A stretch of DNA of 57,472 bases from Mesorhizobium sp. (lineage in GTDB: Bacteria; Pseudomonadota; Alphaproteobacteria; Rhizobiales; Rhizobiaceae): the NCBI GenBank assembly GCA_004017275.1, contig SAKE01000017.1, positions 1 through 57,472 of the forward strand, given 5' to 3'. Of this stretch, positions 36,778 through 45,003 are shown piece after piece (the first letter of the stretch is position 1; the number at the start of each line of letters is the position of its first letter). The notes under the pieces were generated by a model. It saw nothing but the letters and a program-made list of their open reading frames with translations. It had not been told where the DNA came from and made no database searches. Made by a program: the position numbers and the translations under genes.

Positions 36778-38688
36778 TTGGGCAAATCCGGGGACAAACG
36801 GCAGCCTGCAGGGCCTTTTGATTTGAACAGGATCGAACGACACACAAACGGGCGGCACCATCACGTGAGCGTCTGGCCGAAGTGGCTGGCGGTGTTGATA
36901 GTCGCTTTTGGTTTTGTTGCCGCGGCTGCGACCGGAGCCAGCGCCGAAACACGTTCGCTGAAGCTCTATCACCTCCACACCCACGAGAAGGCCGAGATCG
37001 TCTACAAGCGCAACGGCCGCTACGTTCCCGAGGGTCTCAGGAAGATCAACATCATTCTGCGCGACTGGCGTCGCAACGAGCCGACCAAGATGGATCCGCG
37101 TCTGCTGGATCTGGTCTGGGAGGCGTATCGGGAAGCAGGCGCTACGGACTACATCCAGGTCGTCTGCGGCTATCGCTCGCCGTCGACCAACTCGATGCTG
37201 CGCAGCCGCAGCCGGGGCGTCGCCGAGAAGAGCCAGCACATGCTCGGCAAGGCGATGGATTTCTACATTCCCGGCGTGCCGCTGAAGAAGCTGCGCAACA
37301 TCGGCCTCAAGATGCAGGGCGGCGGCGTCGGCTACTATCCGTCATCCGGTTCGCCGTTCGTCCATATGGATGTCGGCAACGTGCGTCATTGGCCCGGCAT
37401 CAGCCGCCAGGAACTGGTCAGCCTGTTCCCCAACGGCAAGACGCTGCATGTGCCGAGCGACGGCAGGCCGCTGCCCGGCTTCGAGCAGGCGCTCGCCTCC
37501 TACAAGGCGCGCAAGGGTTCGGGCTCGCCGGCCATCGAGCTGGCCAGTGCCGGTGGCAGCAGCAAGAAATCGGGTGGGTTCCTGTCGGCTTTCTTTGGCG
37601 GCGGCGGCGACGAGGCCGAGGACAGCGCCGATGTCGAGACCGCTTCGGCTGCGCCCGCGCCCAAGCCGAGAAACCTGAAGCCGGCCGCGGCAGCCAAGAC
37701 CAGCAATCTCCCGGGCATCGCCATCGTGGCGCCGGAGAACGCGCAGCGCGCCGAAATTCCGCAGATTGCCGACGAACAGGCTCCGGAGCCGGAAAAGGAT
37801 ACGCCGGAGACGATCATCGCGGCGTTGCCGGCACGCAGCGTTCCGCTGCCTGATTTCGCACCGCGGCCGAAGGCCGATGTCGGCGTACAGCAACCTGAGA
37901 ACGTGCCTTTTGCCATGGCGGATGCGACGGCCACCACCGAGCAAGCCGTGGCGACCGCGCATGCGCCGGCGAGCGTTCCTTTCGGATTGGCCGATGCAAC
38001 GGCTTCGGCTGATGCGACCCAGGTCGCGGTCAACAACATACCGTTGCCGACATGGCGTCCCGACACTTCGCTGCCAGCCGCTTTGGCTCCGACGCCCAGC
38101 AAGGATGTGCTGATGGCGCTGGCTGAGACGGCCGATCAAAGCAAGACCGCGACCGATGCATTCTTGGTGCTGCCGACGGCGCGGCCCGAGATCGCCAAGC
38201 CGGACGCGGTCAAGGCCGTGCTCGACGAGGCCAATGCCCAGGTCGGCGCGACCTATTACCAGGTTGCTTCGCTGTCCCAGCCCGAGCCGCGTTCGGCCTT
38301 CAACGATCCGGGCACAGACGCCGCATCGCCTCGCGATGCTGTCGTAGCCCGCCCGGCCGGCTCTGATCCGGCCGCCGCGATCGGCGCCGGCGTCAAGACG
38401 ACCCGCAAGGAATCGAGGGCCACCGCCAGCGACCTGAAACCCGGCCCCAAGGCCATGGTGGTTGCCGCGGCACCGCAGGCCGCCCGCTGGGCGCTGACCA
38501 GTGGCGAGCATGTCGCCACCGTTTCAAGCGCGACGACGGCGCCAGGCTACGCCTATAGCATCGTGCACACGCCGCCGAGCGAGGTCTACACCGCCGGCTT
38601 CCAGCCTAGCAGCCAGGTGGCCGATGCCAATCGCTTCACCGGCAACGCCGTCAAGTTCCTGTCGGTCGCCCGCTTCCAGACCAAGTGA
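36778..38688 (+). CDS. DUF882 / M15-type peptidoglycan peptidase with long repetitive tail
   Basis: The protein has a signal or anchor (WPKWLAVLIVAFGFVAAAATGASA) and a DUF882 domain related to M15 D,D-carboxypeptidases, at about residues 57-235 of the long form. Zinc-site motifs are VVCGYRSPSTN, SQHMLGKAMDF (H-x6-D) and SPFVHMDVG. The remaining 400 residues are Ala/Pro-rich and probably disordered, with repeated motifs such as VPFAMADAT/VPFGLADAT and ARSVPLPDFAPRP/NNIPLPTWRPD. A periplasmic role in murein trimming is likely. The TTG start at 36778 lies directly after a stem-loop without a ribosome-binding site; GTG at 36865, which begins at the signal peptide, is the more likely start. Confidence 0.82.
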   Translation: MGKSGDKRQPAGPFDLNRIERHTNGRHHHVSVWPKWLAVLIVAFGFVAAAATGASAETRSLKLYHLHTHEKAEIVYKRNGRYVPEGLRKINIILRDWRRNEPTKMDPRLLDLVWEAYREAGATDYIQVVCGYRSPSTNSMLRSRSRGVAEKSQHMLGKAMDFYIPGVPLKKLRNIGLKMQGGGVGYYPSSGSPFVHMDVGNVRHWPGISRQELVSLFPNGKTLHVPSDGRPLPGFEQALASYKARKGSGSPAIELASAGGSSKKSGGFLSAFFGGGGDEAEDSADVETASAAPAPKPRNLKPAAAAKTSNLPGIAIVAPENAQRAEIPQIADEQAPEPEKDTPETIIAALPARSVPLPDFAPRPKADVGVQQPENVPFAMADATATTEQAVATAHAPASVPFGLADATASADATQVAVNNIPLPTWRPDTSLPAALAPTPSKDVLMALAETADQSKTATDAFLVLPTARPEIAKPDAVKAVLDEANAQVGATYYQVASLSQPEPRSAFNDPGTDAASPRDAVVARPAGSDPAAAIGAGVKTTRKESRATASDLKPGPKAMVVAAAPQAARWALTSGEHVATVSSATTAPGYAYSIVHTPPSEVYTAGFQPSSQVADANRFTGNAVKFLSVARFQTK

Positions 38689-38705
38689 CGACCAATCGAT
38701 CGACA

Positions 38706-38737
38706 AAGCCGCGCCGGGCAACCTGCGCGGCTTTTTT
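38706..38737 (+). terminator. terminator of the DUF882 gene
   Basis: AAGCCGCGC (38706-38714) pairs with GCGCGGCTT (38725-38733) and the 3' arm runs into TTTTTT. It lies 17 nt after the stop. Confidence 0.88.
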
Positions 38738-38770
38738 GTTGCGCGACTGGGGCAACTGATCGAAGCCAAA

Positions 38771-38808
38771 TAAAAAAATCCGGTTGATGCGAGTCGGCCG
38801 GGTTTTTT
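38771..38808 (-). terminator. terminator of eda
   Basis: On the minus strand AAAAAACCCGG and CCGGATTTTTTT form a hairpin around CCGACTCGCATCAA, ending in a T-run (38778-38772). It lies 20 nt after the eda stop. Confidence 0.8.
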
Positions 38809-38827
38809 CATGCCGTGGCGAAAGGGC

Positions 38828-39466
38828 TTACTTTGCGAGTTGGCTGGCGGCACGCGCCAAGGCTTCGATCTCGTCCCACTTGCCGGCCTTGACCAGATCG
38901 TCGGGCGCCACCCAGGAACCGCCGACGCAGATGACGTTTGGCAGGCTGAGATAGTCGGCCGCGTTCTTCCCGGTGATGCCGCCGGTCGGGCAGAATTTCA
39001 CATCTGCGAGCGGCGAAGCGAAGGCCTTCAGCGACGCGATGCCGCCCGACTGCTCGGCCGGGAAGAATTTCAGGAAGCGCAGGCCGGCCTCGCGCGCGGC
39101 CATGATTTCGCCGGGCGTGATGGCGCCGGGCAGCAGCGGAACCTCGCTGTCTGCGGCGGCTGCCAAAAGCTCGCGGGTGATGCCGGGGCTGACGATGAAT
39201 CGCGAGCCTGCGGCTGCCGCCTCTTCGAACTGTCTGATATCAAGAATGGTGCCGGCGCCGACGATGGCTTCCTCGACTTCACCAGCCACCCGCCGGATCG
39301 CCTCAAGCGCGTCGGCGGTTCTCAGCGTAATCTCAATCGCCGGCAGGCCGCCGCGTGCCAGAGCGCGTGCCAGCGGCACGGCGTCGGCGACATCGGAGAT
39401 CTTCAGCACCGGGATAACCGGCTGGCCGTTGAGGAGCGACAGGAGTTTTTCGGTCTTGCTGGGCAT
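38828..39466 (-). CDS. eda: KDPG aldolase (2-dehydro-3-deoxyphosphogluconate aldolase)
   Basis: The 212-residue class I aldolase splits 2-keto-3-deoxy-6-phosphogluconate to pyruvate and glyceraldehyde 3-phosphate, closing the Entner-Doudoroff pathway that rhizobia use for sugars. Motifs are VIPVLKISD, the catalytic Glu in LPAIEITLRT, VGAGTIL, PLLPGAITPGE, the Schiff-base Lys in LRFLKFFPAEQSGG and FCPTGGIT. GGAGAG precedes ATG 39466. No edd or zwf gene is adjacent. Confidence 0.94.
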   Translation of the reverse strand: MPSKTEKLLSLLNGQPVIPVLKISDVADAVPLARALARGGLPAIEITLRTADALEAIRRVAGEVEEAIVGAGTILDIRQFEEAAAAGSRFIVSPGITRELLAAAADSEVPLLPGAITPGEIMAAREAGLRFLKFFPAEQSGGIASLKAFASPLADVKFCPTGGITGKNAADYLSLPNVICVGGSWVAPDDLVKAGKWDEIEALARAASQLAK

Positions 39467-39623
39467 GTGTCTCTCCATGGCGTGGGACAATTCAACCGAT
39501 TAGCAGAAGGCCGTTTTCCTGTCCACGAAACCGGCCGTGTCGCGATGTCACGCGTCGCTGATGCTCGCCGGGATTCCCGCTTTGCCTTGAATCGGCTTGC
39601 TTGAGCGTTTAGTGGCTTCGGCG

Positions 39624-40544
39624 ATGACATCACTTCCACCCCTTCGCGTCGCGGCGCTCTACCGGTTTGCCCGGCTCGATGCTTTCGAGGAACTGCGCGC
39701 GCCGCTCGCCGCCTTCTGCTGCGGGCGCGGCATCAAGGGCACGCTGCTTCTGGCGCATGAAGGCATCAACGGCACCGTCGCCGGCAGCGAAACGGCGATT
39801 GCCGAACTGATCGGATATCTCGAAGCCATCGAAGGGCTGGCCGGTCTCGAAGTCAAGTACAGCGTAGCTGCTGACATGCCGTTCCACCGCATGAAGGTGC
39901 GGCTGAAGCGCGAGATCGTCACCATGGGGGTCGATGACATCGACCCTTCGAAAAGCGCCGGCACCTATGTCGCGCCAGCCGACTGGAACGCGCTGATTTC
40001 GCAGCCCGATACCGTCATCATCGACACGCGTAACGCCTACGAGGTGTCGATCGGCACGTTCAAGGGTGCGATCGACCCCGCCACTGCAAGCTTTCGCGAG
40101 TTCCCAGCCTGGGTGGAAGCGCACCGGGAGGAGCTCGAAGGCCGCAAGGTCGCGATGTTCTGCACAGGCGGCATACGCTGCGAGAAAGCGACTGCCTATG
40201 TCCGGTCGCTCGGTTTCGAGGAAGTCTTTCATCTGAAGGGCGGCATCCTCAAATACCTGGAAGAGGTTCCCTCAGAGCAGAGCCTATGGCAAGGCGAGTG
40301 CTTCGTTTTCGACGAGCGGGTTTCCGTCTCGCACGGCCTTGCCGAGGGTGAGGCGGAACTGTGCCGCGCCTGCCGCCATCCGCTGACGCCGAGCGAACTG
40401 AGGTCGCCTCAATTCGCCGCCGGTGTTTCGTGCCCGCATTGCTTCGATGCGCGGTCGGACGAGGACCGCCAGCGTTATGCCGAGCGCCAACGGCAGGTCG
40501 AGCTTGCTCAAGCGCGGGGCAGGGGTCCGCATATCGGCTCCTGA
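39624..40544 (+). CDS. trhO: tRNA uridine(34) hydroxylase, rhodanese family
   Basis: The 306-residue protein has an N-terminal UPF0176/acylphosphatase-like domain (GTLLLAHEGINGTVAG) and a rhodanese domain with the active-site loop FCTGGIRCEKATAY, then a cysteine-rich C-terminal segment (CRACRHPL, CPHCFDA). This is the TrhO/YceA family, which hydroxylates U34 of some tRNAs to 5-hydroxyuridine in an oxygen-dependent manner. The start at 39624 was chosen on family alignment; an upstream frame to 39597 uses a TTG without support. Confidence 0.9.
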   Translation: MTSLPPLRVAALYRFARLDAFEELRAPLAAFCCGRGIKGTLLLAHEGINGTVAGSETAIAELIGYLEAIEGLAGLEVKYSVAADMPFHRMKVRLKREIVTMGVDDIDPSKSAGTYVAPADWNALISQPDTVIIDTRNAYEVSIGTFKGAIDPATASFREFPAWVEAHREELEGRKVAMFCTGGIRCEKATAYVRSLGFEEVFHLKGGILKYLEEVPSEQSLWQGECFVFDERVSVSHGLAEGEAELCRACRHPLTPSELRSPQFAAGVSCPHCFDARSDEDRQRYAERQRQVELAQARGRGPHIGS

Positions 40545-40661
40545 TCCGGGCACCGGGCTGCCGGAAAGCGGCCCCCTGTCATTGCAATGTCAAGTTTCGG
40601 GACCTACGTCTTCGACGTTCGAAACCTGCCCGTTCGGCCGGGCAAATCCTGGAGGCATTGA

Positions 40662-41402
40662 ATGTTCGACCCCAAGAAGCTTCTCGACGATCTGCTCGGC
40701 TCGCAAATTCCCGGCACCAGCGGCACCGTTCGCGACAAGGCGGGGCAGGCCGTGCAGATGGCCAAGGACAATCCACTGGCCGCCGGCGCACTGGCCGCCG
40801 TGCTGCTGGGAACCGGTGCCGGCCGCGAGGTGACGGGCGCAGCGGTGAAGCTTGGTGGACTGGCCGCGATCGGCGGCCTCGCCTACAAGGCCTACCAGAA
40901 CTACAAGGCCGGCAACGCACCGACCGAGGCGTCGGCAGCCGGCGAACCGGAATTGCTGCCGCCGCCCAAGGACACCGCCTTCCACCCGTCTCAGGCGCCG
41001 CAAGGCGAGGACGAATTCACCCTGACCCTGATACGGGCGATGATCTCGGCGGCGAAAGCCGATGGCCATATCGACGATGACGAGCGCCAGAAGATCGCCG
41101 GCAAGCTGAGCGTGGCCGGCATGGATTCCGACGCCGAAAAATTCCTGATGGCAGAGCTGGCAAGCCCGCTCGACCTCGATACTTTGGTGGCTGGCGCCAA
41201 GACCGATGCGCAGAAGCTCGAACTCTATACCGCCTCGCGCCTGACCATCGATCCCGACACCCGTGCCGAGCGCGGCTATCTCGATCTGCTTGCCGGCCGG
41301 CTCGGGCTGCCGGACGCGCTGGTCGACCATGTCGAGGCTACGGTTTCGGCAGCCAAGGTGCCTGCGACAAAGGCGGGAACCTCACCCAATCCGCGCTGGT
41401 AG
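40662..41402 (+). CDS. DUF533 / TerB-like membrane-associated protein
   Basis: The 246-residue protein starts with a basic amphipathic segment, then a Gly/Ala-rich hydrophobic stretch (about residues 40-85, LAAGALAAVLLGTGAG). After a Pro/acid linker comes an all-helical TerB-like domain (TLIRAMISAAKADGHIDDDERQKI, DALVDHVEATVSAA). It belongs to DUF533, like E. coli YebE, an envelope-stress gene of unknown role. GGAGG lies 8 nt before the ATG. It is followed by a small RNA candidate. Confidence 0.83.
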   Translation: MFDPKKLLDDLLGSQIPGTSGTVRDKAGQAVQMAKDNPLAAGALAAVLLGTGAGREVTGAAVKLGGLAAIGGLAYKAYQNYKAGNAPTEASAAGEPELLPPPKDTAFHPSQAPQGEDEFTLTLIRAMISAAKADGHIDDDERQKIAGKLSVAGMDSDAEKFLMAELASPLDLDTLVAGAKTDAQKLELYTASRLTIDPDTRAERGYLDLLAGRLGLPDALVDHVEATVSAAKVPATKAGTSPNPRW

Positions 41403-41433
41403 GCCAAAACGGCACAGCCGACTCCTTTTGGCG

Positions 41434-41473
41434 TTAACCTCTCGTTAACCCACCAAGCGCATCATTCTACACA
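41434..41473 (+). promoter_or_regulatory. CtrA-box promoter of small RNA candidate
   Basis: TTAACCTCTCGTTAACC (41434-41450) is an exact match to the full CtrA consensus TTAA-N7-TTAAC. The second half-site can serve as a -35 element, 17 nt before TACACA (41468-41473); CATTCT at 41463-41468 is an alternative -10. Confidence 0.6.
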
Positions 41474-41474
41474 G

Positions 41475-41542
41475 TCGGATCGGCTTTTCCTCCTCCCAAG
41501 CCCGATCCAGATCAGGGGCGGTCGCCAATGGCCGCCCTTTTT
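41475..41542 (+). ncRNA. candidate trans-acting small RNA with CCUCCUCCC loop
   Basis: A 10-bp hairpin with one bulged C (GGATCGGCTT at 41477-41486 with AAGCCCGATCC at 41498-41508) presents the loop TTCCTCCTCCC, whose nine bases CCUCCUCCC are a perfect anti-Shine-Dalgarno sequence. A second hairpin, GGGCGG/CCGCCC (41516-41537), is followed by TTTTT (41538-41542) and forms a Rho-independent terminator. CCUCCUCCC loops are characteristic of several alphaproteobacterial small RNAs (for example the EcpR1, NfeR1 and cuckoo/CcsR groups). No open frame fits. The sequence lies between the TerB-like gene and an SDR gene, directly behind a CtrA box. Confidence 0.72.
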
Positions 41543-41664
41543 GTCGGTCCAGCCGAATTCCACTTTTCCCGATCGTACTCCCTTGCTTCGGCTTGCCATC
41601 GCTGCTGCCATTTGCGATGCCTTTGGTTCTTACGCCAACCCTGAAAATCAGGCGGGCGCGCGCA

Positions 41665-41728
41665 GCATCTTGTTTTATGCGTGTCGTTGTCCGAAACCCG
41701 CTGCGCACTTTTGGGCGACATGGATTGG
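41665..41728 (-). repeat. interspersed palindromic repeat, copy 4 (short)
   Basis: The block TTTTATGCGTGTCGTTGTCCGAAACC, then CACTTTTGGGCGACATGGATTGG matches the copy at 313-400 but lacks the GCGCG tail. It abuts the ribosome-binding site of the SDR gene. Confidence 0.6.
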
Positions 41729-41740
41729 AGGACAACAGCC

Positions 41741-42496
41741 ATGACCGAGCAAAAAACCGCCATCGTCACCGGGGCCGGCACGGGCATCGGAAAGAGCGTC
41801 GCTACGGCGCTGCTCAAGGCCGGCTGGAACACGGTGTTCTGCGGGCGCCGCAAATCCGTGCTGGATGCAGCGGTGGCCGAGGCCGGACCCACCGATGCCA
41901 AGGCATTAGCGGTTGCCTGCGACATCTCCAAGGCTCAGCAGGTCGACGACCTGTTCGAGACGGTGGCGGAGGCCTTCGGCCGTGTCGACCTGCTCTTCAA
42001 CAATGCCGGCATGGGCTACAAGTCGACGCCGATCGACGAAATCCCGGTCGAGGTGTGGAACGATATCGTCGGCGTCAATCTCACCGGTTCGTTCCTGTGT
42101 GCCCGCGCCGCCTTCGGCGCCATGCGCAAGCAGCGACCAATGGGTGGCCGCATCATCAACAATGGCTCGGTGTCGGCCTACGCGCCGCGCCCTGGCTCGG
42201 TGCCTTATACCGCGACCAAGCATGCCATCACGGGGCTGACCAAGACGCTGGCGCTCGACGGAAGGCCCTATGACATTGCCTGCGGCCAGATCGACATCGG
42301 CAATGCGCTGACCGACATGGCGCAGCCGATGACGGTCGGCGTGCCGCAGGCCAACGGCTCGATATCGGCCGAAGCGGTGATGGACGTTCAGCGCGTTGCC
42401 GACGCCGTCGTTCACATGGCAAGCCTGCCGCTCGACGCCAACGTGCTGTTCATGACCGTGATGGCGACCAAGATGCCGTTTGTCGGGCGCGGGTAG
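41741..42496 (+). CDS. short-chain dehydrogenase/reductase
   Basis: The 251-residue protein is a classical SDR. The cofactor motif is TGAGTGIGKS, NNAGMG follows, the catalytic Ser is in IINNGSVSAYAP, and the YxxxK pair is in PYTATKHAITG. The Gly-rich start with CGRRK (Arg after the second strand) suggests NADP(H). The substrate is unknown. GGAGGAC precedes ATG 41741. It is convergent with the YCII gene and the two stop codons abut. Confidence 0.88.
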   Translation: MTEQKTAIVTGAGTGIGKSVATALLKAGWNTVFCGRRKSVLDAAVAEAGPTDAKALAVACDISKAQQVDDLFETVAEAFGRVDLLFNNAGMGYKSTPIDEIPVEVWNDIVGVNLTGSFLCARAAFGAMRKQRPMGGRIINNGSVSAYAPRPGSVPYTATKHAITGLTKTLALDGRPYDIACGQIDIGNALTDMAQPMTVGVPQANGSISAEAVMDVQRVADAVVHMASLPLDANVLFMTVMATKMPFVGRG

Positions 42497-42871
42497 TTAT
42501 TTCCCCGCCAGTGGCACGCCGGGCTTGAAAAGCAGAATGGGCCTGATCTCGTAGACGGCGGTGGGATTGACGCGGCGAAGGTCTCGGGCGATCGCGATGG
42601 CGTCGTCTCTCGTGGTGCAGTCAACCACATAGAGGCCGAGCAACTGTTCCTTGGTTTCGGCGAAGGGGCCGTCGATGATCATGCCGTCGCCTGGGCCGCG
42701 CAGCGTGCAAGCATCCTGTGTCGCCCCCAGACGCGCGGACGGCCCAAGCGTGCCTTCCTCATGAAGCCGGGTGTTGATCTTCAGCAGATCGGCCATCAGC
42801 GCCGCATCTTCCTGCGGCGTCAGCGCCTTGATCGCGTCTTCCACATGATAGGCGAGGATTGCATAGAACAT
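42497..42871 (-). CDS. YCII-related (DGPF domain) protein
   Basis: The 124-residue protein has the YCII-related DGPF signature (MIIDGPFAETKEQLLGLYVVDC) and an N-terminal MFYAILAYHVED strand. Members resemble the N-terminal partner of sigma factors of the SigJ/ECF41 type or act alone; no sigma-factor gene is adjacent. AGGTG lies before ATG 42871. Function is unknown. A 151-nt gap separates it from the aminotransferase gene and holds nothing I can call. Confidence 0.83.
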   Translation of the reverse strand: MFYAILAYHVEDAIKALTPQEDAALMADLLKINTRLHEEGTLGPSARLGATQDACTLRGPGDGMIIDGPFAETKEQLLGLYVVDCTTRDDAIAIARDLRRVNPTAVYEIRPILLFKPGVPLAGK

Positions 42872-43022
42872 CTGAGGCACCTGCTTCGATCCTGATCCAG
42901 GGGAACGTAGCTGTTCCCAACACACACGCCCAGCCCTGGCCGTGCGTCTCCGGACGCTTCATGACATCGTCATTACCGCCAGTCGCAACCACTCGGAAAG
43001 AGCACCGGCCCGCCTTGAAGCT

Positions 43023-44207
43023 TCACTTTGCCAGGAATGCCCCGATCCGCTCCAGCGCCCGCAAGATGTTCTCCTCGGAATTGGCGTAGGAAAGCCTGAT
43101 ATAGCCTTCGCCGAGAATGCCGAAATCGGGGCCGCCGATCAGCGCCACGCCGGCATCGTCAAGCAGCGCCGAGGCGAGCTTCTTGGCCTTCCAGCCGGTC
43201 TTCGAGACGTTGGGGAAGGCGTAGAACGCGCCCTTGGGCGTGATGCAGGAAATGTTGGGCAGGGCGTTCAATCCCTCGACCACGATCTTCCGGCGGCGGT
43301 CGAAGGCGCGCATCATCTTGTCGACGTCGTCCTGCGGGCCGTCGATGGCCGCGATGCCGGCGAACTGGCTCGGCGCGTTGACGCAGGACCAGCAATTGAC
43401 CGCCAGCTTGCGCACCTTGTCGTAGAGATGGGCGCCCTTGTCGCCATTCGGCCAGATCGACCAGCCCGTGCGCCAGCCGGTCATCGCCCAGGTCTTCGAC
43501 CAGCCGTTGAGCACGATCAGCCGGTCGCGAATCTCGGGAAAACCAAGCAGCGAACAATGCGTTTCGCCGTCATAGGTCATGACGTCGTAAATCTCGTCGG
43601 AGAGGATGGCGACCTGCGGATGCGCCTCCAGCCCCTTGACCAGCTTCTCGATCTCGGCGCGCGGCGTCACGCCGCCGGTCGGATTGGCCGGCGAGTTGAG
43701 GATCAGCAGCCTGGTCTTCGAAGTGATCAGCGCCAGCGTCTCCTCGGCCGAGAAGGCAAAGCCGTTCTCCTCGCGCATCGGCACTGGGATCGGCGCAGCC
43801 CCCGTGAACTCGATCATCGAGCGATAGATGGGAAAGCCGGGGTCGGGATAGAGGATCTCGGCGCCAGGCTCGCCGAACATCAGGATCGCGGCGAACATGG
43901 TCGGCTTGCCGCCGGGCAGGATCATCACCGTTTCGGGCGATATTTCGACACCGGTGGTGGTCAGCGTGCGACGCACCACCGCCTCGCGCGTCGCCAGCAG
44001 GCCATTGGCCGGCGTGTAGCCGTGGTGGCCGTCACGCAGTGCCTTGATCGCCGCCTCGACAATGTGCTGCGGCGTCTTGAAGTCAGGCTGGCCGATGCCG
44101 AGATTGACGATGTCGCGGCCTTGGCTCGCAAGGGCCGTCGCCCGCGCCAGGACAGCAAAGGCATTTTCCTCGCCAAGACGGTCGAAGGCCGAAATCGTGT
44201 GGAGCAT
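43023..44207 (-). CDS. PLP-dependent class I aminotransferase
   Basis: The 394-residue protein is an aspartate-aminotransferase-fold enzyme. Motifs are IVNLGIGQPDF, YTPANGLLATREA, LNSPANPTGG, SDEIYDVMTYDG and the PLP lysine in LNGWSKTWAMTGWRTGW. It ends with a RLSYANSEENI block carrying the carboxylate-binding Arg. Overall it is closest to the broad AspAT/alanine-type family of rhizobia; the amino donor is not certain. The start at 44207 has GGGAAA upstream. It is divergent from the GNAT gene. Confidence 0.88.
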   Translation of the reverse strand: MLHTISAFDRLGEENAFAVLARATALASQGRDIVNLGIGQPDFKTPQHIVEAAIKALRDGHHGYTPANGLLATREAVVRRTLTTTGVEISPETVMILPGGKPTMFAAILMFGEPGAEILYPDPGFPIYRSMIEFTGAAPIPVPMREENGFAFSAEETLALITSKTRLLILNSPANPTGGVTPRAEIEKLVKGLEAHPQVAILSDEIYDVMTYDGETHCSLLGFPEIRDRLIVLNGWSKTWAMTGWRTGWSIWPNGDKGAHLYDKVRKLAVNCWSCVNAPSQFAGIAAIDGPQDDVDKMMRAFDRRRKIVVEGLNALPNISCITPKGAFYAFPNVSKTGWKAKKLASALLDDAGVALIGGPDFGILGEGYIRLSYANSEENILRALERIGAFLAK

Positions 44208-44290
44208 TTTTCCCGTCCGTGTGGTTCTTGCTGTTGGGTCGCGTTTTTGTGAGCCTCGGTTGGCAAAAGTCAAACGGATTGGAGCTTTCG

Positions 44291-44977
44291 GTGTCGGAAA
44301 ATTTGAAAGATTGGCAACCGCGCCCGCGGCCCGAACGCAAGCCCATCGACGGTCGTTATATCAGGCTTGAACCGCTGAGTGCTGCAAAACATGGCGATGG
44401 CCTCTACGAAGCGTCCTCCGTATCCGACGTCGACGGCCGCTTCGCCTGGTTGCCCGACTATCCGCCGGAGACCCGTGCGGCCTTCCAGCCATGGCTGGAC
44501 AAGGTCGAGGCCAGCGGGGATCCGCTGTTCTTCACCGTGATCGACAAGGCTAGCGGCAAGGTCGCCGGACGTCAGACGCTGATGCGCATCGATCCGGCCT
44601 ACGGCGTCATCGAGATCGGCAACATCTATTGGGGACCGCTCATTTCGCGCAAGCCGGGAGCGACGGAAGCGCAGTTCCTGTTCATGAAGTACATCTTCGA
44701 CGAGCTCGGCTATCGCCGATACGAATGGAAGTGCAACAACCGCAACGAACCGTCGAAGCGGGCGGCTGAACGGTTCGGCTTCAAGTTCGAGGGGATTTTC
44801 CGCCAGCATCTCATCGTCAAGGGTGAAAACCGCGATACCGCATGGTATTCGATCATCGACAAGGAGTGGCCGGCGCTGCACAGTGCCTACGAGGCGTGGC
44901 TCGATCCGGCCAATTTCGATGGCGACGGCCAGCAGAAGCGACGGCTCGAGGATTTTCGCACGCAGTTTGGGGCGTGA
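44291..44977 (+). CDS. GNAT family N-acetyltransferase, RimJ/RimL type
   Basis: The 228-residue protein (GTG start with GGAG 7 nt upstream) is a GNAT acetyltransferase of the type acting on protein N-termini or small molecules. Features are GRYIRLEPLSAAKHGDGLYEA, IDPAYGVIEIGNIYWGP and the C-terminal EWKCNNRNEPSKRAAERFGFKFEGIFRQ, which is the acetyl-CoA fold of the RimJ/RimL group. An ATG/GTG-less extension up to 44219 would overlap the promoter of the divergent aminotransferase and is rejected. The substrate is unknown. Confidence 0.85.
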   Translation: MSENLKDWQPRPRPERKPIDGRYIRLEPLSAAKHGDGLYEASSVSDVDGRFAWLPDYPPETRAAFQPWLDKVEASGDPLFFTVIDKASGKVAGRQTLMRIDPAYGVIEIGNIYWGPLISRKPGATEAQFLFMKYIFDELGYRRYEWKCNNRNEPSKRAAERFGFKFEGIFRQHLIVKGENRDTAWYSIIDKEWPALHSAYEAWLDPANFDGDGQQKRRLEDFRTQFGA

Positions 44978-45003
44978 GATCAGGCGCTTAACGGAGTTCG
45001 CCA

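Noticed and set aside
41445..41735. 96-codon minus-strand frame between the TerB-like and SDR genes
   Set aside because: It overlaps the small RNA candidate and a repeat, lacks a ribosome-binding site and shows no protein family.
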